From NCBI GenBank assembly GCA_026018925.1, contig JAKSZU010000003.1, positions 188,763,639 to 188,827,638 on the forward strand: a stretch of DNA of 64,000 nucleotides, given 5' to 3'. The notes under the pieces were generated by a model. That model worked only from the letters and a program-made list of their open reading frames with translations. It was not told where the DNA came from and ran no database searches. Origin of the DNA: Tupaia tana. Its lineage: Eukaryota > Chordata > Mammalia > Scandentia > Tupaiidae. Shown here one piece after another: positions 44,466 through 55,694 of the stretch. A program made the position numbers and the translations under genes. Position 1 is the stretch's first letter, and each line of letters begins with the position of its first letter.

Positions 44466-44606
44466 AGATATTAAACATAACTTCTATGAAAGACAGACAA
44501 CAGGGTCCTCATGCATTCTCAGGGAGGGCTCAGGACACAAAACCAGGACTTCTCCTCTATGGATGTTGGTGGTCACTGCTGTGCCACCGCCTGACTTGAC
44601 ATAACT
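44466..44606 (-). mobile_element. Partial SINE-B copy (antisense)
   Basis: 'acagggtcctcatgcattct', 'cagggagggctcaggacaca', 'tgctgtgccaccgcctgac' match a decayed reversed SINE-B. Confidence 0.6.
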
Positions 44607-45507
44607 TCTTTTAAAAAGAAATTTGTGTCTCTACTTTGCTGGAACTCTAAGGTACCTGCTTTTACCAGCTTAGAGTAATCCAGTATAGCCCATGTCAAAT
44701 TGCTCCTAAACTCTGGGAACACCAGGCTAGTCTATGATTGTGTTTGCTCTGTGCCCCACTCTACCCCCGAAAAATGTAGTAGCTCTCCACTTGATATTAT
44801 TATACGTTGAGGGAAAATCACTTGTACCTTCTCCTCTATTAACTCCCTTGTTTCCAATTCCTACACCATATACCCAACCCTCTCTGTAATCCTAGATGAT
44901 TTTTTTTTCATTTTTTCAACATAAAAACCCTATTACATATATCACTATTTTAAAAGGCAGTGAAGTTTTTGTCCCCAATCTGATTTAATCTTTTATCAGT
45001 GACTCAGTAATCACAAGAACAGCAGTTCCTCGTGTGGGGACAGTTGACGATGCAGGAGCCCTGTCCCCACCATGAATAAATGTGTGTCATCCACTTCCCA
45101 CCTCTGCTGACACATAGACTAGTGTCTCATCCCTTGCCTTACTCTGTACCTGACCATGGCCAAGGGTTAATAACAGGTGAGCCTTTATCTCCCAAGAGGA
45201 GTGACACATGTAATTTGTAACAACTATTTTTTTCTTACTAAGATATCCCAGGCATCTTTTTAAACTTAGATGTTAACGTTATAAAATTTAGAGCTGCAGG
45301 GAACTGAAGAGAAAATCTACAAAAACAAACTAAATATTCACCAAGGCACTAGGTAAACTAATTATTGAGCTATGGATTAGTAGACCATAGAGTCTTTCAA
45401 AAGAAGAAAAATCAATATGAACTTATAATAATAATTTCCAAAATTGTTAAATAAAAAACACAAGAGGAGGACTATGTTTATGAAGATTATCCCACTGGTT
45501 TTCAAAA

Positions 45508-45510
<3 letters not shown>
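44607..45510. other. Unique AT-rich sequence
   Basis: No recognised repeat or exon. Confidence 0.4.

Positions 45511-45559
<49 letters not shown>
45511..45559. repeat. (AT)n(AC)n microsatellite
   Basis: About 17 AT units followed by seven AC units. Confidence 0.96.
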
Positions 45560-45731
45560 TATGCAGATATGGATAGATAAATAGACACATACATGTGTAT
45601 GCACAATGCTTATAGAATGCATACATGCAAAGAACATGGCTGGAAGGATATATAAGGAACTAGCCACCCCTGGAGAGGATGAGGAAACTCTGGGATAAGA
45701 AGAAGGTTAACTTTTAAACATTAGCCTTTTA

Positions 45732-45960
45732 AAAAAAAAAAAAGTCTATTAATTTATTTCTTCCATCAGAGAGAAAGAACAGAGACAGAGAGACAAGCAC
45801 CCCCAGTAGGATCTCCATGCCACAATCTACCTTCAGACTCTGCCAGCCCAGGTCTTGGGCACATGCACAGGTGTCCAGGATATACAGAGAGGGATGAAAA
45901 CTGAGGACCTTTCCATGTGAGTCCAGCTGCACCACCTCTGTTCCACCATCTGGTCCCACC
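45732..45960 (-). mobile_element. SINE-B copy (antisense)
   Basis: 'attaatttatttcttccatc', 'cccccagtaggatctccatg', 'ctctgccagcccaggtcttg', 'ggtgtccaggatatacagag', 'ggacctttccatgtgagtcc', 'ttccaccatctggtccc' reversed SINE-B. Confidence 0.75.
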
Positions 45961-46080
45961 ATTTGTCTTTTAATTGTTTGAATTCTTTACTATGCATATT
46001 TATCAAATACTTTTAAGATATTAATATATATATTAATATATTTTTAAAAGAAAGCATAGCATAGATTACATTATCAATTT

Positions 46081-46317
46081 GAGTTGAGGAGGCACGTGGA
46101 CGTGCCAGGTACAGAGAGAGAGAAAGGGAGAAAGTGTCCCCAATGGGACATGGTCACACCACAATCCCTTCTCCTTTACGTCTACATTCTATTGTGATCC
46201 TGGGAGCACACACACATGTGCCTGCTGTGTTTTCCAAGCTGTTGGGACTGGGACGCAAGCCATGTAGCAGTCCATGTAGGATCCAGCTCCCTTAACCAGT
46301 AGGACACAGAGCCAGAC
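46081..46317 (-). mobile_element. Old SINE-A (antisense) with perfect 15-bp TSD but no visible tail
   Basis: TSD ttacattatcaattt at 46066-46080 and 46318-46332. The head ends 'cagtaggacacagagccaga'. No T-run is left at the tail side. Low CpG suggests age, yet the TSD is intact. Confidence 0.88.
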
Positions 46318-46334
46318 TTACATTATCAATTTTT

Positions 46335-46430
46335 AATGAGAAGAGGGACCTTGAATTCACCAATGAGAAAACCAAGGTCTGGAGAACAGCCTGAAGGTGA
46401 CTGAAGGCCAGACTCTATAGCCTTTCAGTT
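46335..46430 (-). repeat. MIR scrap (weak)
   Basis: 'aatgagaaaaccaaggtctg' and 'gaaggtgactgaaggccaga' weakly resemble a reversed MIR core. Confidence 0.35.
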
Positions 46431-47043
46431 CAGTTCTATCTACTTTTTAGCTGCACTAGCGCATTCATGATCATGTCCTGGTTGTCCAAAGCAACCTGAA
46501 ATCTGCTCCCTAGTTCAATGAGACATCACTAATTTTTAATTCCTTTATATGACATGCTTTAAACTAGGAGTCTGTGATCTAGGTTTTTTGTAAATCAAAT
46601 TCTATTCCCAATGTAATGCGAGAGTTGTGCTTAAATCACTCCTTTCTTGTAACGCAAGTAGATGATCTCTAACTTGTTAGGTTTCTTTGACCTTGCTTTT
46701 TTTTTCCCCCTATGAGGTTTGCTTTAAAAAAAAAAAAAAAAAAAAAAGCACACCCTATAGCTGACTTGTATCTACAATATCTTATTCATTTTCTCCTTTT
46801 GTTCTTATGTACTGGCCATATCAGCAGTATTTGCTTTGAAACATAAGCTCCCAAATGGCTGGCATCAATTCGTGTTGTTGAGGCACAACCAATGAATTAT
46901 GATTCCTTCATGCCGGCAATATGGAGGCCTTTTTGACAGGACTCTCTTTTCGGCTAATGCAACTTAATCCAAGGACCAAGGTACATTTGCTATAGGTGCA
47001 ATTTATAAAATTATCATGACAAATAATTAGAAATTATATTCTT
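46431..47043. other. Unique sequence with candidate conserved element
   Basis: Repeat-free apart from an A-run at 46725-46748. 46840-47030 carries several TAAT-type and 'gctaatgcaacttaatcc' motifs, compatible with a conserved regulatory stretch, but this is inference only. Confidence 0.4.
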
Positions 47044-47272
47044 CTAGGGCCAGATGGTGGTGCAATAGTGGCACAGCTTGATTCATATGAGAAGATGCTG
47101 GATTCACTTCCCAAGGTCATCCTGTACACACACCATAGCACGTACTTCCATGTCCATGCCAGGCTGGATAGGAGAGGAGTAGATTATGGCATGGGAACTC
47201 TGTTGGAGTTGCTCCTCTCTCTCTCTCTCTCTCTCTTATGAATTAAATAAATAAATATATGTAAAAAAGAAA
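47044..47272 (+). mobile_element. SINE-B copy
   Basis: 'tagggccagatggtggtgca', 'tccatgccaggctggatagg', 'agattatggcatgggaactc', (CT)n, then 'tatgaattaaataaataa'. Confidence 0.75.
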
Positions 47273-48369
47273 GTGCACTCTTTCCAACCTAAATAGAAAG
47301 CTTTATTCAAAATCCTACTCTGCTTCTCCTTGTTTAAAATTTAGCAATGTAATAGCTGAAATGTTACATAATTTAGGATGAATAAAAATACTTGATCTCT
47401 TTCAAGAAACCCACAAAATCAACAAAATCATTTGGTGGTTTAGGCATTTGCCATTAGCAAACCCAAAACCAATGCTCTATTTCTTATGCATAATATATAC
47501 GGCCAAGTTAAATTCTCTTCAATTTGCTAAATTCTAGTGTCTGCTGTTGATAAACCCTCAGAATGGTTATTTTATTAGAGTTTATTTTGGGATCAAGAAA
47601 ATAAAGAAGGAAATCTCACATGGTATCTTTAAAATAATATTTTATAGAAGAAAAGAATTTATAACCAGAGCTTGTATATCTATGAATCTCAGTTTAACTA
47701 CTTCTAACAAACCCTTTTCTGTGTAGATACTGGCTTTGGCATCTTACTCTAGGACATTTTTATTTTTTTAACATTAAAATAAATTTTTACCCGTCCATTA
47801 ATTAACTGAAAATATTTCCTTTTGGCCTCCAACTGCTCAGGGACCTCTCTTAGCAATTTCCTCACCTATAATTATGCTGATGGGCTGTGTAACAGGTTGC
47901 ATCATTATCTAAGTCACATTAATGTTGGTGGGAATGTTAACTTGTCCAGTCTGAGGGCTCTTCACTTGCTGGGTCCCAAGAAGGTTGGTCCTAGAGGAGC
48001 TTTATCCTTGAAGCACTACCAGAAGGTCAAAGCTGGATTCCAAGCAGGGAGGGGCACATTATCTGGGTGCTGTGTTCCATCTCTGAGAGTCTAGTACCAT
48101 AAAGCACACCAGTCACTCACATCATCACCTGGGCCTCCAAACAGGGTATCTTCCATACAAGTGAAAACCTAGCATGACAGGGCTGCCTTTGCCCTGGCAT
48201 TTGAAAGCACAGGGTAATTACCTCATAATTAAGACTCTCTCCTTTCTGAAATACCAGAATAATGCCCTAAATTTAAAGAATACCTTTCTTTTCCTTTCTG
48301 TCAGTCTCCCTTGTTTCTGAGATGCTCTTCTACTGGCCATTTCAAGTGCTAAGAAACTAGAATCATTAT
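47273..48369. other. Unique AT-rich sequence
   Basis: No repeat or exon recognised. 47820-48240 is a less AT-rich stretch without repeats. Confidence 0.4.
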
Positions 48370-48756
48370 TCCCACTTCAGAGATGAGCAAAATGAAACAC
48401 AGCATAACAATAGACATTTAGATGCTACAATACACATTCTTTTACATGTCTCTGCACATAAATATTTCTGTAGGATACATTTCTGGAAGTAGAATTAGTA
48501 AGTGAATTGGTATGGGCATTTTTCATTTTGATAAAGATGATCACTATAGACGTCATCGTGATTTATGTTACTACACATGGATATTTGGTTTTTCCATTCT
48601 TGGTTATAATTGTTTTTATGTTTACCATTCTGATAGTGAAAAAAGATAAACTACATAAGTTGATTTTTTTATATATTTAAGAGTCATTTGTATTTCTTTT
48701 TCCCAACAAGTATCTGTTTATGTATTTATCCCATTATATTATTGATATTTTCTTAT

Positions 48757-48900
48757 TAATTTATTAGAGCTTTTTTATAAAATAAGGCTATTGTCCTTTA
48801 GTTTTTAATGTATTATTCTCAATTGTTTGTCTTATTAGAGCTCTTTATAAATTAAGGCTATTGGCCCTTTGGTTTTTATATATGATTATCAGTTCATTGT
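48757..48900 (+). repeat. About 71-bp tandem duplication inside L1
   Basis: 'ttattagagc...aaggctattg...' occurs twice about 71 bp apart (48761 and 48832). Normal L1 has it once, so the copy duplicated this part after or during insertion. Confidence 0.75.
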
Positions 48901-49109
48901 TTGCCTTTTGACTTCATTTAAAGTGATCCATGAAGCTATCAGGAACTCAGGCTTCATGCAACCCAGACTTTTTAGTTTTTTGAAATTTAACATATCAGTC
49001 TTTCTCTTTATAATTTCCTATACCTAGGAAAAACACTCTACCACAAGATTTTTTTTTTCAACATTTCTTTCTTCTACGAGTTTTTTAAAGAATTATTTAA
49101 TTTTATTCA

Positions 49110-49259
49110 TCATTATTAATTTTTAAAATTTGACCAGAGAGAGACAGAGAGAAAGAGAGAGATAGGAAAGTGGGAAAGCAAGCCACCAGGTCCAGGACTT
49201 GAACCATGATCAGCTGAGTGGAGTCCAGCACCTTAAGCACCATGCCACCTGCTGGCCCC
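49110..49259 (-). mobile_element. SINE-S (antisense) inside L1, 9-bp TSD
   Basis: TSD ttcttctac at 49069-49077 and 49260-49268. Reversed tail 'aattttattcatcattatta', 'aatttgaccagagag', purine tract, 'gaaagcaagccaccaggtcc', head ending 'gccacctgctggcccc'. The SINE-A body is absent. Confidence 0.88.
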
Positions 49260-50121
49260 TTCTTCTACTACTTTTAATATTTAAACATTTTATCCATCTG
49301 GCATTCAAGTCGGTATAAGAAGTAAGATATAGATCCAATTTCTGTTTTTCCAGATGACCATCCAGTCGTTCCAAACTAATGAATATAAGTTCCTCTTTAT
49401 ACAAAATGCCACTAAGGACAAATTTTGTGTGTATTGATGTCTAGATCTGGATTATATTTAGTACTGTTGATCTCTCTGTCTATTCAAGTGTCAATACCAC
49501 GCTAACATATATATAATATGGTTTAAAATATGTATGATCTGGCAGAGCTAGTTCATCTTTACTATGAATGGGGACTTCGCTTCCATTCTATTTTCTATCT
49601 GGCTGTTTTCCTCTAAGGCTATTTTTGTATATTCATTCTATGCCAAACCATCTCACTATATTTACTTATTATAGGTAATAAGTAGCATATCATAGGCACA
49701 TAATGCTAATTCTATCTCTTGTGTCACACATATACATTTATATTTCTTTTGTGCAAGTACATCAAGTGGTACCTACAGAACTATCCTTAATAAAGGTAGT
49801 GATAACAGACATCTTATTTTGTTGACAGCATGACCTCTAAAGACAGGTTGGTTCTGTGTTCTGCAAACCCTTGAGGAAGGAGAGAAAGGGGAACAAATCA
49901 AATTGCTCATTTCTTCTCTGAGATCCAAGTGAAATGGAACAGAATCAGAAAAATTATGAAGAAGAAAAAGGTTTCATCTAGGCCACTCCAACTACATTTC
50001 TCCAGTTAAGGACCTCTGGGTTTCTGCTTGCCTTCCCCTCCTCTTCAAAACTAGCTATGCTTTGTAGGGCCAGGTGTGTGATTTGTAGATGACGAACACA
50101 AGATAAGAAACTATGATCCCA

Positions 50122-50371
50122 GGACCAGCAGTTGGCACAATGGCTATGTCACTGGATTTCCATGTAGTTGGCTGCGGTTCGAGTCCTGGACCTGGTGGCT
50201 CAAACCCACACCGAGCACATGTGCGTGCATGCTTAAGATCCCGATAGGAGAATGAAATTGCGGTGTGGCCATCCCCCTGGGGGGGTGATTTCTCGCTTTC
50301 TGTCTCTCTACCTCTCTCTGGCGAGTGCAAGCGCCCTATAGCAAAAACCTCTCTGAGAAAAAAAAAAAAGG
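50122..50371 (+). mobile_element. SINE-A with perfect 17-bp TSD
   Basis: TSD aagaaactatgatccca at 50105-50121 and 50375-50391. B box 'ggttcgagtcc' perfect. The body lacks a few bases after 'gaatg' compared with the reference copy. Confidence 0.96.
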
Positions 50372-50444
50372 AAAAAGAAACTATGATCCCATTCTAAGAA
50401 TTTGCATATGTCTCTACTTTATTCCTGCAAAATCTTCAGAATCT

Positions 50445-50693
50445 ATTTTTTTTTTAGCTTGCTATAGGGCATGAGTGCTCAGCAGAGAGACAGAGAAAGA
50501 GAGATAACATGAGAAAGCACTCCCCAGGGACTTGGTCACCTTGCAATCCCTTCTCTTCCATTTCTCTCTCCTTTTGGGTTTTAGTCACTCATACACACAT
50601 ACCCAGTGTGTTTTTCAAACTGCCAGGTCTGGAACTCAAACACAGCTGTCAGCCATGTGGGATCCAGCCACCTTAACTACCATGGCCCCAGCT
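50445..50693 (-). mobile_element. Old SINE-A copy (antisense)
   Basis: T-run, 'agcttgctatagggcatgag', 'gtttttcaaactgccaggtc', 'gccatgtgggatccagccac', end 'ctaccatggccccagc'. Confidence 0.88.
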
Positions 50694-50796
50694 TGTTCAT
50701 TACATTTTTAAACAGCAACAATAACCAAACCTTGCTAAGCTGTAGGTTGTCTCTTAGGACTACTGGATGGTCAGAATTCTAAGGGTGGGTAGGTAT

Positions 50797-50862
50797 AGGA
50801 CTTGAACTGCCATGGGCCATGTGGGAATCCAGGGCCTTAACCACAACATCACCTGCTCGTCC
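50797..50862 (-). mobile_element. SINE-A head fragment (antisense)
   Basis: 'ggacttgaactgccatgggc' to 'catcacctgctcgtcct' is only the tRNA-like head. The rest of the copy is missing. Confidence 0.7.
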
Positions 50863-50879
50863 TGGTCTGGGCACTTTCT

Positions 50880-51138
50880 TTTTCTTTTTTTTTTTTTGGA
50901 GAGGTTTTTGCTATAGGGAGCGTGCGCTCGCCAGACAGATGGAGAGAGACAGAGAGTCAGAAAGCAAGAAATCACCCCCCGGGGGGGGGATGGCCATGCT
51001 GCAATCCCTTCTCCTCCATTTTCCTCTCGGGATCTTGGGCACGCACGCACACACGCCCAGCATGAGTTTTAAGACACCAGTCTGCGGTCGACTACGTGGG
51101 AGTCCAGCGACATAGCCATTATGCTAACTGGTGGTCCC
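50880..51138 (-). mobile_element. Young SINE-A (antisense) with perfect 13-bp TSD
   Basis: TSD ctgggcactttct at 50867-50879 and 51139-51151. Reversed hairpin has a long G-run (50978-50988). Part of the B-box side is deleted ('agacaccagtctgcggtcga'). Confidence 0.96.
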
Positions 51139-51164
51139 CTGGGCACTTTCTGATGCTTGCACAT

Positions 51165-51275
51165 GTGTAAGTTTTACCTTCTCTTAAATTCTGCTCCCCA
51201 AGGGCAATGACTTGTCAGTGCCTACTCAGTGTTGGGGACACAGTGGACATTTAATAAATATTTACTGAATGATGA
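51165..51275 (+). repeat. L2 3' end
   Basis: 'ctccccaagggcaatgactt', 'gtgcctactcagtgttgggg', 'acatttaataaatatttact', 'gaatgatgaa' follow the L2 3' terminus. Confidence 0.65.
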
Positions 51276-52310
51276 ACTCTGAGTGACACAAAAGAAATGC
51301 CTGTGCTTTACATGATGTTATCAAGGGCAGGAGGGGAAAAGAAAACTATTTTTCTTACCCTGGGCAATTGTTATGTTAACTTTAATTAACTCCCTGACAC
51401 TCCCTTCTGGCACAATGGCCATTATTTGAATAACAGCAGTTCAGTCTCTTCTGCTTTCAGGAAATATATTCTTAGTGACTAGCAAGAAGTGAAGAAAAGT
51501 CATAGAATGCAAATGAGGGCATTCAAGCAGATGGGCAATCTCATGTTTTTTGAAAAGAAATTATTATAATCCACAGTGACTATAAGAAGCTACTTAAACA
51601 ATATAGTATCTGACTCAGGCCCAGGTGCAAAGAAAATATTCAACAAATGTTTGTTGGTCAACTTAACAATATTTTCCATTTTCAACAGAGAACAGATCTT
51701 TCTTTATTTTTCCACACATAGAAATTCAGCTCAGTCCTCTAGCAAATCTTGGTTATCCAAGAGTGAGTAGCCAGGGTTTAGGTTGCAATGGCTTTTTTTT
51801 CTCCTCACCTTGGTTCAGCATCTTCCTGATCTTTTGGATTATTTTCAGACCACAAAGTGAAATGTGGAAGAGTATGTAAGGAAAAGCCCAGGAAGGCATT
51901 CTACCCAGTCCCAAAGCCAGGGCAGGCATCCTCTCTCCTCTGGATCTAGTGTCTCCTCCCCCAGGCCATTCTACCTTCTATTTCCCTACACAATGCCAGC
52001 CACACAAATCTACCTGTAAATTACAAACAAGGTGGCTATAGAAGTCCCATGCATTCCTTCCTCAGACACGTGGACTGCCCCTCTAACACATTATTAAAAG
52101 CACTCCTAATCCTGGCAGACCCAGCTCCTAGTCTGGGTGCCGACTTGGCAAGAGAAATGAGAGCCAAGGTTCAGCCTCAACTTGTTCCCTGGCACCCAGG
52201 TACAGAAGACCTGAAACAGTGGCTCTGCCTGGCCCTGTCAGTCACGTGCCACTTGTGGGCTATGAAACTAATTTAGCAGGTCCAACCAATATTTAAAAAG
52301 AAAAAAAAAA
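51276..52310. other. Unique sequence, possible hAT scrap at the end
   Basis: 51290-51490 has 'caattgttatgttaacttta' and TTAATTAA-like text and no repeat. 52210-52300 ('gggctatgaaactaatttag') faintly resembles a hAT fossil. No exon supported. Confidence 0.4.
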
Positions 52311-52313
52311 AAT

Positions 52314-54215
52314 AGGGAGAAGAAGACTGAGTCTTCTATGAGAGTTGAGATCTAGAGATTTCAGGGAATAAGAGAAATGAAGATTTTCTGCTGAGAAGTC
52401 ACCTGGAGAGGCAAAAAGGGCAGGCCTTTAAGAGAAGATTGAGTCCTCCATGAGAGCTGAGATCTAGTGCATTCATGCAGCAAGCACACCACACAGTTTT
52501 CATTTTTTGTTTTTTAAAATAAATAAATTGTTTTCTTTTTTCTCTTTTCTCTTTTTTCTTTCTCTCTTCCTCTGTTTCTTTATCCTTTTTCTTTTACCTC
52601 ATCACTTTGCTACTCAGCCTCCACACATTGAGTGCCTGGACAGGTCTAAGTGAAACATAGCCAAGAATCCTAATACTATTAGGGTCAACATATTCCTCAA
52701 TTCCCACTGAACCTGTGGCACAAAAGGAGAAAAACGGAACAGCAAAAAAGTTTGCAGATCACCTCCTTCTTCATGCCTCTGATAGCTCAGATGGAACCTC
52801 TAGAAATTAGGAAGAAACGAATAACCCATCAGATGACTAGAAATCACTGCAGAGGGACAAGAAATATGAGAAACCAAGAAAATATCTCACCTCCAAGGAA
52901 AAAAAAAAAAAACTCCTCTTCATTCACAGACAGTACAATAGAATCATGGAAATGTCTGATAAAGAATTTAGAATGTTCATAGTGACAACGCTAACAGAGA
53001 TGGAAGAGAAGAGAGACAATGAATTCCAGAAGAAAAGAGCCAACGAGTTCCAAGAGGTGAGGAAGTTCTTGTGATAGCTGAAAGAGGAAATACATACCAT
53101 AAAGAAGAATCAAATGGAACTGTTGGAGCTGAAGGCTATAATACAGGAAGTCAAAACCTCCCTTGAAACTATTAAAAACAGAGTAGATCATACAGAAAAT
53201 AGAATCTCAGATGTAGAAGACAGAATCGCTGGGCTAATAAAATCCACCACGAAGACTGAGAAAATAGCCCCCCAAAAAGAAGAATAATATATGAGAAATA
53301 CTTGATACCATTAAACATCTAAACATCTGGATAATCAGTATCCCTGAAGGTGAAGAGACTAGTAAAGGCATTGATAATCCATTCCATGAAATCCTAGAAG
53401 AAAACTTTCCAAACGTAGAGAGGCATTCAAAGATCCAGTCCCAAGAAGTACAAAGGACCCCACATAGGATCAAACCAAGATCTTCTCTAAAACACATTAT
53501 AGCCAGATTGACCAAAACCACAGACAAAGACAAAATACTAAGATTGGCAAGAGTGAAACATCAAGTTACCTACAAAGGATATCCCATCAGGCTAACAGCG
53601 GACCTCTCATCAGAAATAATGCAAGCAAGGAAATAATAGGAAAATATACTCAAAGTATTGAGTGAAAAACAATCTAAACCAAGAATACTAGATACAGCAA
53701 GATTATCCTTCACGTGGGAAGAGAAGACAAGAACATTCTCAGATAAATAAAACCTAAAAGAATTTACCAACAACAGACCAGTTCTCCAAGAAGTTCTGAA
53801 GGGAGTACTATCTCAAGAAAACTAAAATCAGACACACAGAAATAAGAGTTCTAAAACAACTAAGAAAATGGCCAGCTTAATGGTAGGCACAAGTCCAGAG
53901 ATGAACGTTATCTTTCAGAATTTAAACAGAAAGATCGAACCGCAACAGAAGATAGATTAAGTACATAAGTATGAACTGGTGAAATAGAATTTTATGACTT
54001 TTGACTAAAACATTACTGATCTTCTTGTATGCTTTGTTTTCCAGAGTTAAGGATTTTTTTCTTCTCTTGAGATTCGAACAGAATCTTAACCTGTTTCCTG
54101 GCTTTAAGTCTTAAGCAAAGTTCTCTTAACATTTTTTTATTTTGATTTATTAAAGCTAAAAGTGTCTTTCTTTAAATTAAAAAATATATTAAAAAATAAA
54201 TAAATAAATAAAATA
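52314..54215 (+). mobile_element. HAL1-type (half-L1) retrotransposon, decayed ORF1, no ORF2
   Basis: 5' UTR 52314-52750 contains two partly repeated units about 112 bp apart and a pyrimidine tract. ORF1 relics follow in shifting frames from about 52773: N-terminal 'QMTRNHCRGTRNMRNQE', coiled-coil-like 'MELLELKAIIQEVKTSLE', RNA-binding-domain-like 'ILEENFPNVERH' and 'VQRTPHRIK', and C-terminal 'HQVTYKGYPIRLTADLS' with 'ILKVLSEK' and 'QEVLKGVLSQEN' then a stop near 53822. L1 ORF1p is an RNA-binding chaperone; HAL1 elements carry ORF1 only. About 390 bp of 3' UTR and an (AAAT)n tail follow, with no ORF2 reverse-transcriptase sequence. Several stops and frameshifts (for example near 52982 and 53073) show it is dead. 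Confidence 0.85.
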
Positions 54216-54216
54216 G

Positions 54217-54442
54217 GAGCCAGACTATGGCACAGCAGTAATGCAACACTCTGCAAGGCTGACCCATGTAGGTTCATTCCAGAAACTTCCCTGAGCATAC
54301 CAGACACATGTATGCCTATGATGTGGGGCTGCTTAAAGCTGGGGGTGGATCACAGTCTGAAGACCTTATTAGGAGTTCAGGCTCTCTTTCTCGCTCATTC
54401 ATGAAAGAAAGAGAGAGAAAACTCAAAAGATAAAAATAAAGT
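54217..54442 (+). mobile_element. SINE-B copy inserted at the HAL1 tail
   Basis: 'gagccagactatggcacagc', 'caaggctgacccatgtaggt', 'cttaaagctgggggtggatc', 'tctcgctcattcatgaaaga', AATAAA-bearing tail. Begins immediately after the HAL1 A-rich tail. Confidence 0.85.
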
Positions 54443-54747
54443 AACAAGTCATTAAAATAGATCAGATGCCTCTCCTGTAGTAAGGGTCACTATTGCTCCT
54501 TTACTCCTTATCTGTGCACACTGTCACAAGCAGAATGTATTTCTTACCATGGGTCTAGGTCAGATATTTAAAAGCCCAGCCCTCAGCCTGCGTGATACTC
54601 ATATGAGGAATATGAAGCAGGACTTGTCCTCCCCAGCACAATCACAGTATCATAATTGCCTCCTCCCTCATCTCCTTCTGGTTCCTTCACCAGGAGTCAA
54701 AGTCACTCAGTTCACCAGGGTGGCCCAGATTCAAAAGTCAAATTGCC

Positions 54748-54908
54748 CGGGTCCAGCAGGAGGCATGGTGGTCAACGTGTTGGACTCCCACATGGCAGAC
54801 TGCAGTTCAAATTCTGGACCTGGCAGCTTGCTTTCTAATTTTCCCTCTTTGGTGAGCACTCATGCCCCATAGGAAATTAAGAAAATAATAATAATAATGA
54901 TAAATAAA
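54748..54908 (+). mobile_element. Internally deleted SINE-A, SINE-S-like junction
   Basis: The head reads 'cgggtccagcaggaggcatg', then 'ctggacctggcagcttgctt' joins straight to 'tctaattttccctc', as in SINE-S. Unlike SINE-S it keeps the SINE-A 3' module 'gtgagcactcatgccccata', and its tail has 'aataaaattaaataac'. Confidence 0.8.
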
Positions 54909-54922
54909 ATTAAATAACTTTT

Positions 54923-55186
54923 TTTTGAGAGAGATTTTTGCTATAGGGCATGTGCACTCGCCAGACAGAGAGAGACATAGAGACAGAAAGCGAGAAATCA
55001 CCCCCCAGGGGGGATGGTCACGCTGCAATCCCTTCTCCTCCATTCTCCTCTCGGGATCTTGGGCACGCATGCACACGTGCCCGGCGTGAGTTTTAAGCCA
55101 CCGGGTCCAGGATGCGAACCGCGGTCAACTACGTGGGAGTCCAGCGACATAGCCATTACACTAACTGCTGGTTCCCATTAAATAAC
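54923..55186 (-). mobile_element. Young SINE-A (antisense) with perfect 14-bp TSD
   Basis: TSD attaaataactttt at 54909-54922 and 55187-55200. Near-consensus body, head ending 'actaactgctggttccc'. Inserted into the tail of the preceding SINE. Confidence 0.96.
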
Positions 55187-55200
55187 TTTTTAAATTGAAA

Positions 55201-55690
55201 ATTGCCTAAGAGTGGGAACCTACTGACTTATAGTCACACTAGGCTCATTGTAGCTGACTGCAGATGTTCCTGAGAGCATATTTTAATGAGGTGGAGTGAG
55301 ACCATTGCATCACTAAGTGGAGAGGAGAGAAATGAAGAGATCTTCCTTTAACTACACTATTTTGTCCAGCTCTGGTACAACTTCTCACTTCATGTCATTT
55401 CCCAGCACCAAGTCCATTATACTCTGAAGTTCTCTATGGTGTTCAACAGCAAGGAAAATTAAAACTTCTGCCTAATAAGGCCTTGGGTTGATTGTGAGTT
55501 TAGCATCACATATTATTTCAGTTCCCCACCACCACCACAAATGGTTGAGAACTGGCTGCAAATTTAGCTGCCCATCAATGGAAAACACATGTCTGGCCAA
55601 GGGATGAAAAAACAGGAGCATCCACTTCTAACGGCTGACATCAGATCCAGTGAAGTGTGGCTGAGGAGTGGGAGCACTCCAAAATGTCTG
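55201..55690. other. Unique sequence, no gene seen
   Basis: No repeat or coding region recognised. Confidence 0.4.
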
Positions 55691-55694
55691 TGGG

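Larger units (their letters stand above)
48400..49830 (-). mobile_element. Old L1 (antisense), interrupted by SINE-S
   Basis: On the forward strand it shows reversed L1 ORF2 landmarks: 'tttctggaagtagaatta', 'ttattagagctctttataaa', 'tattggccctttgg', 'tttgccttttgacttcattt', 'tttttagttttttgaaattt', 'tagatccaatttctg', 'ttccagatgaccatccagtc'. No open frame survives. Older than the copy at 18455. Confidence 0.75.

Noticed and set aside
52752-53191. HAL1 ORF1 as an intact gene
   Set aside because: Several stops and frame changes interrupt it.
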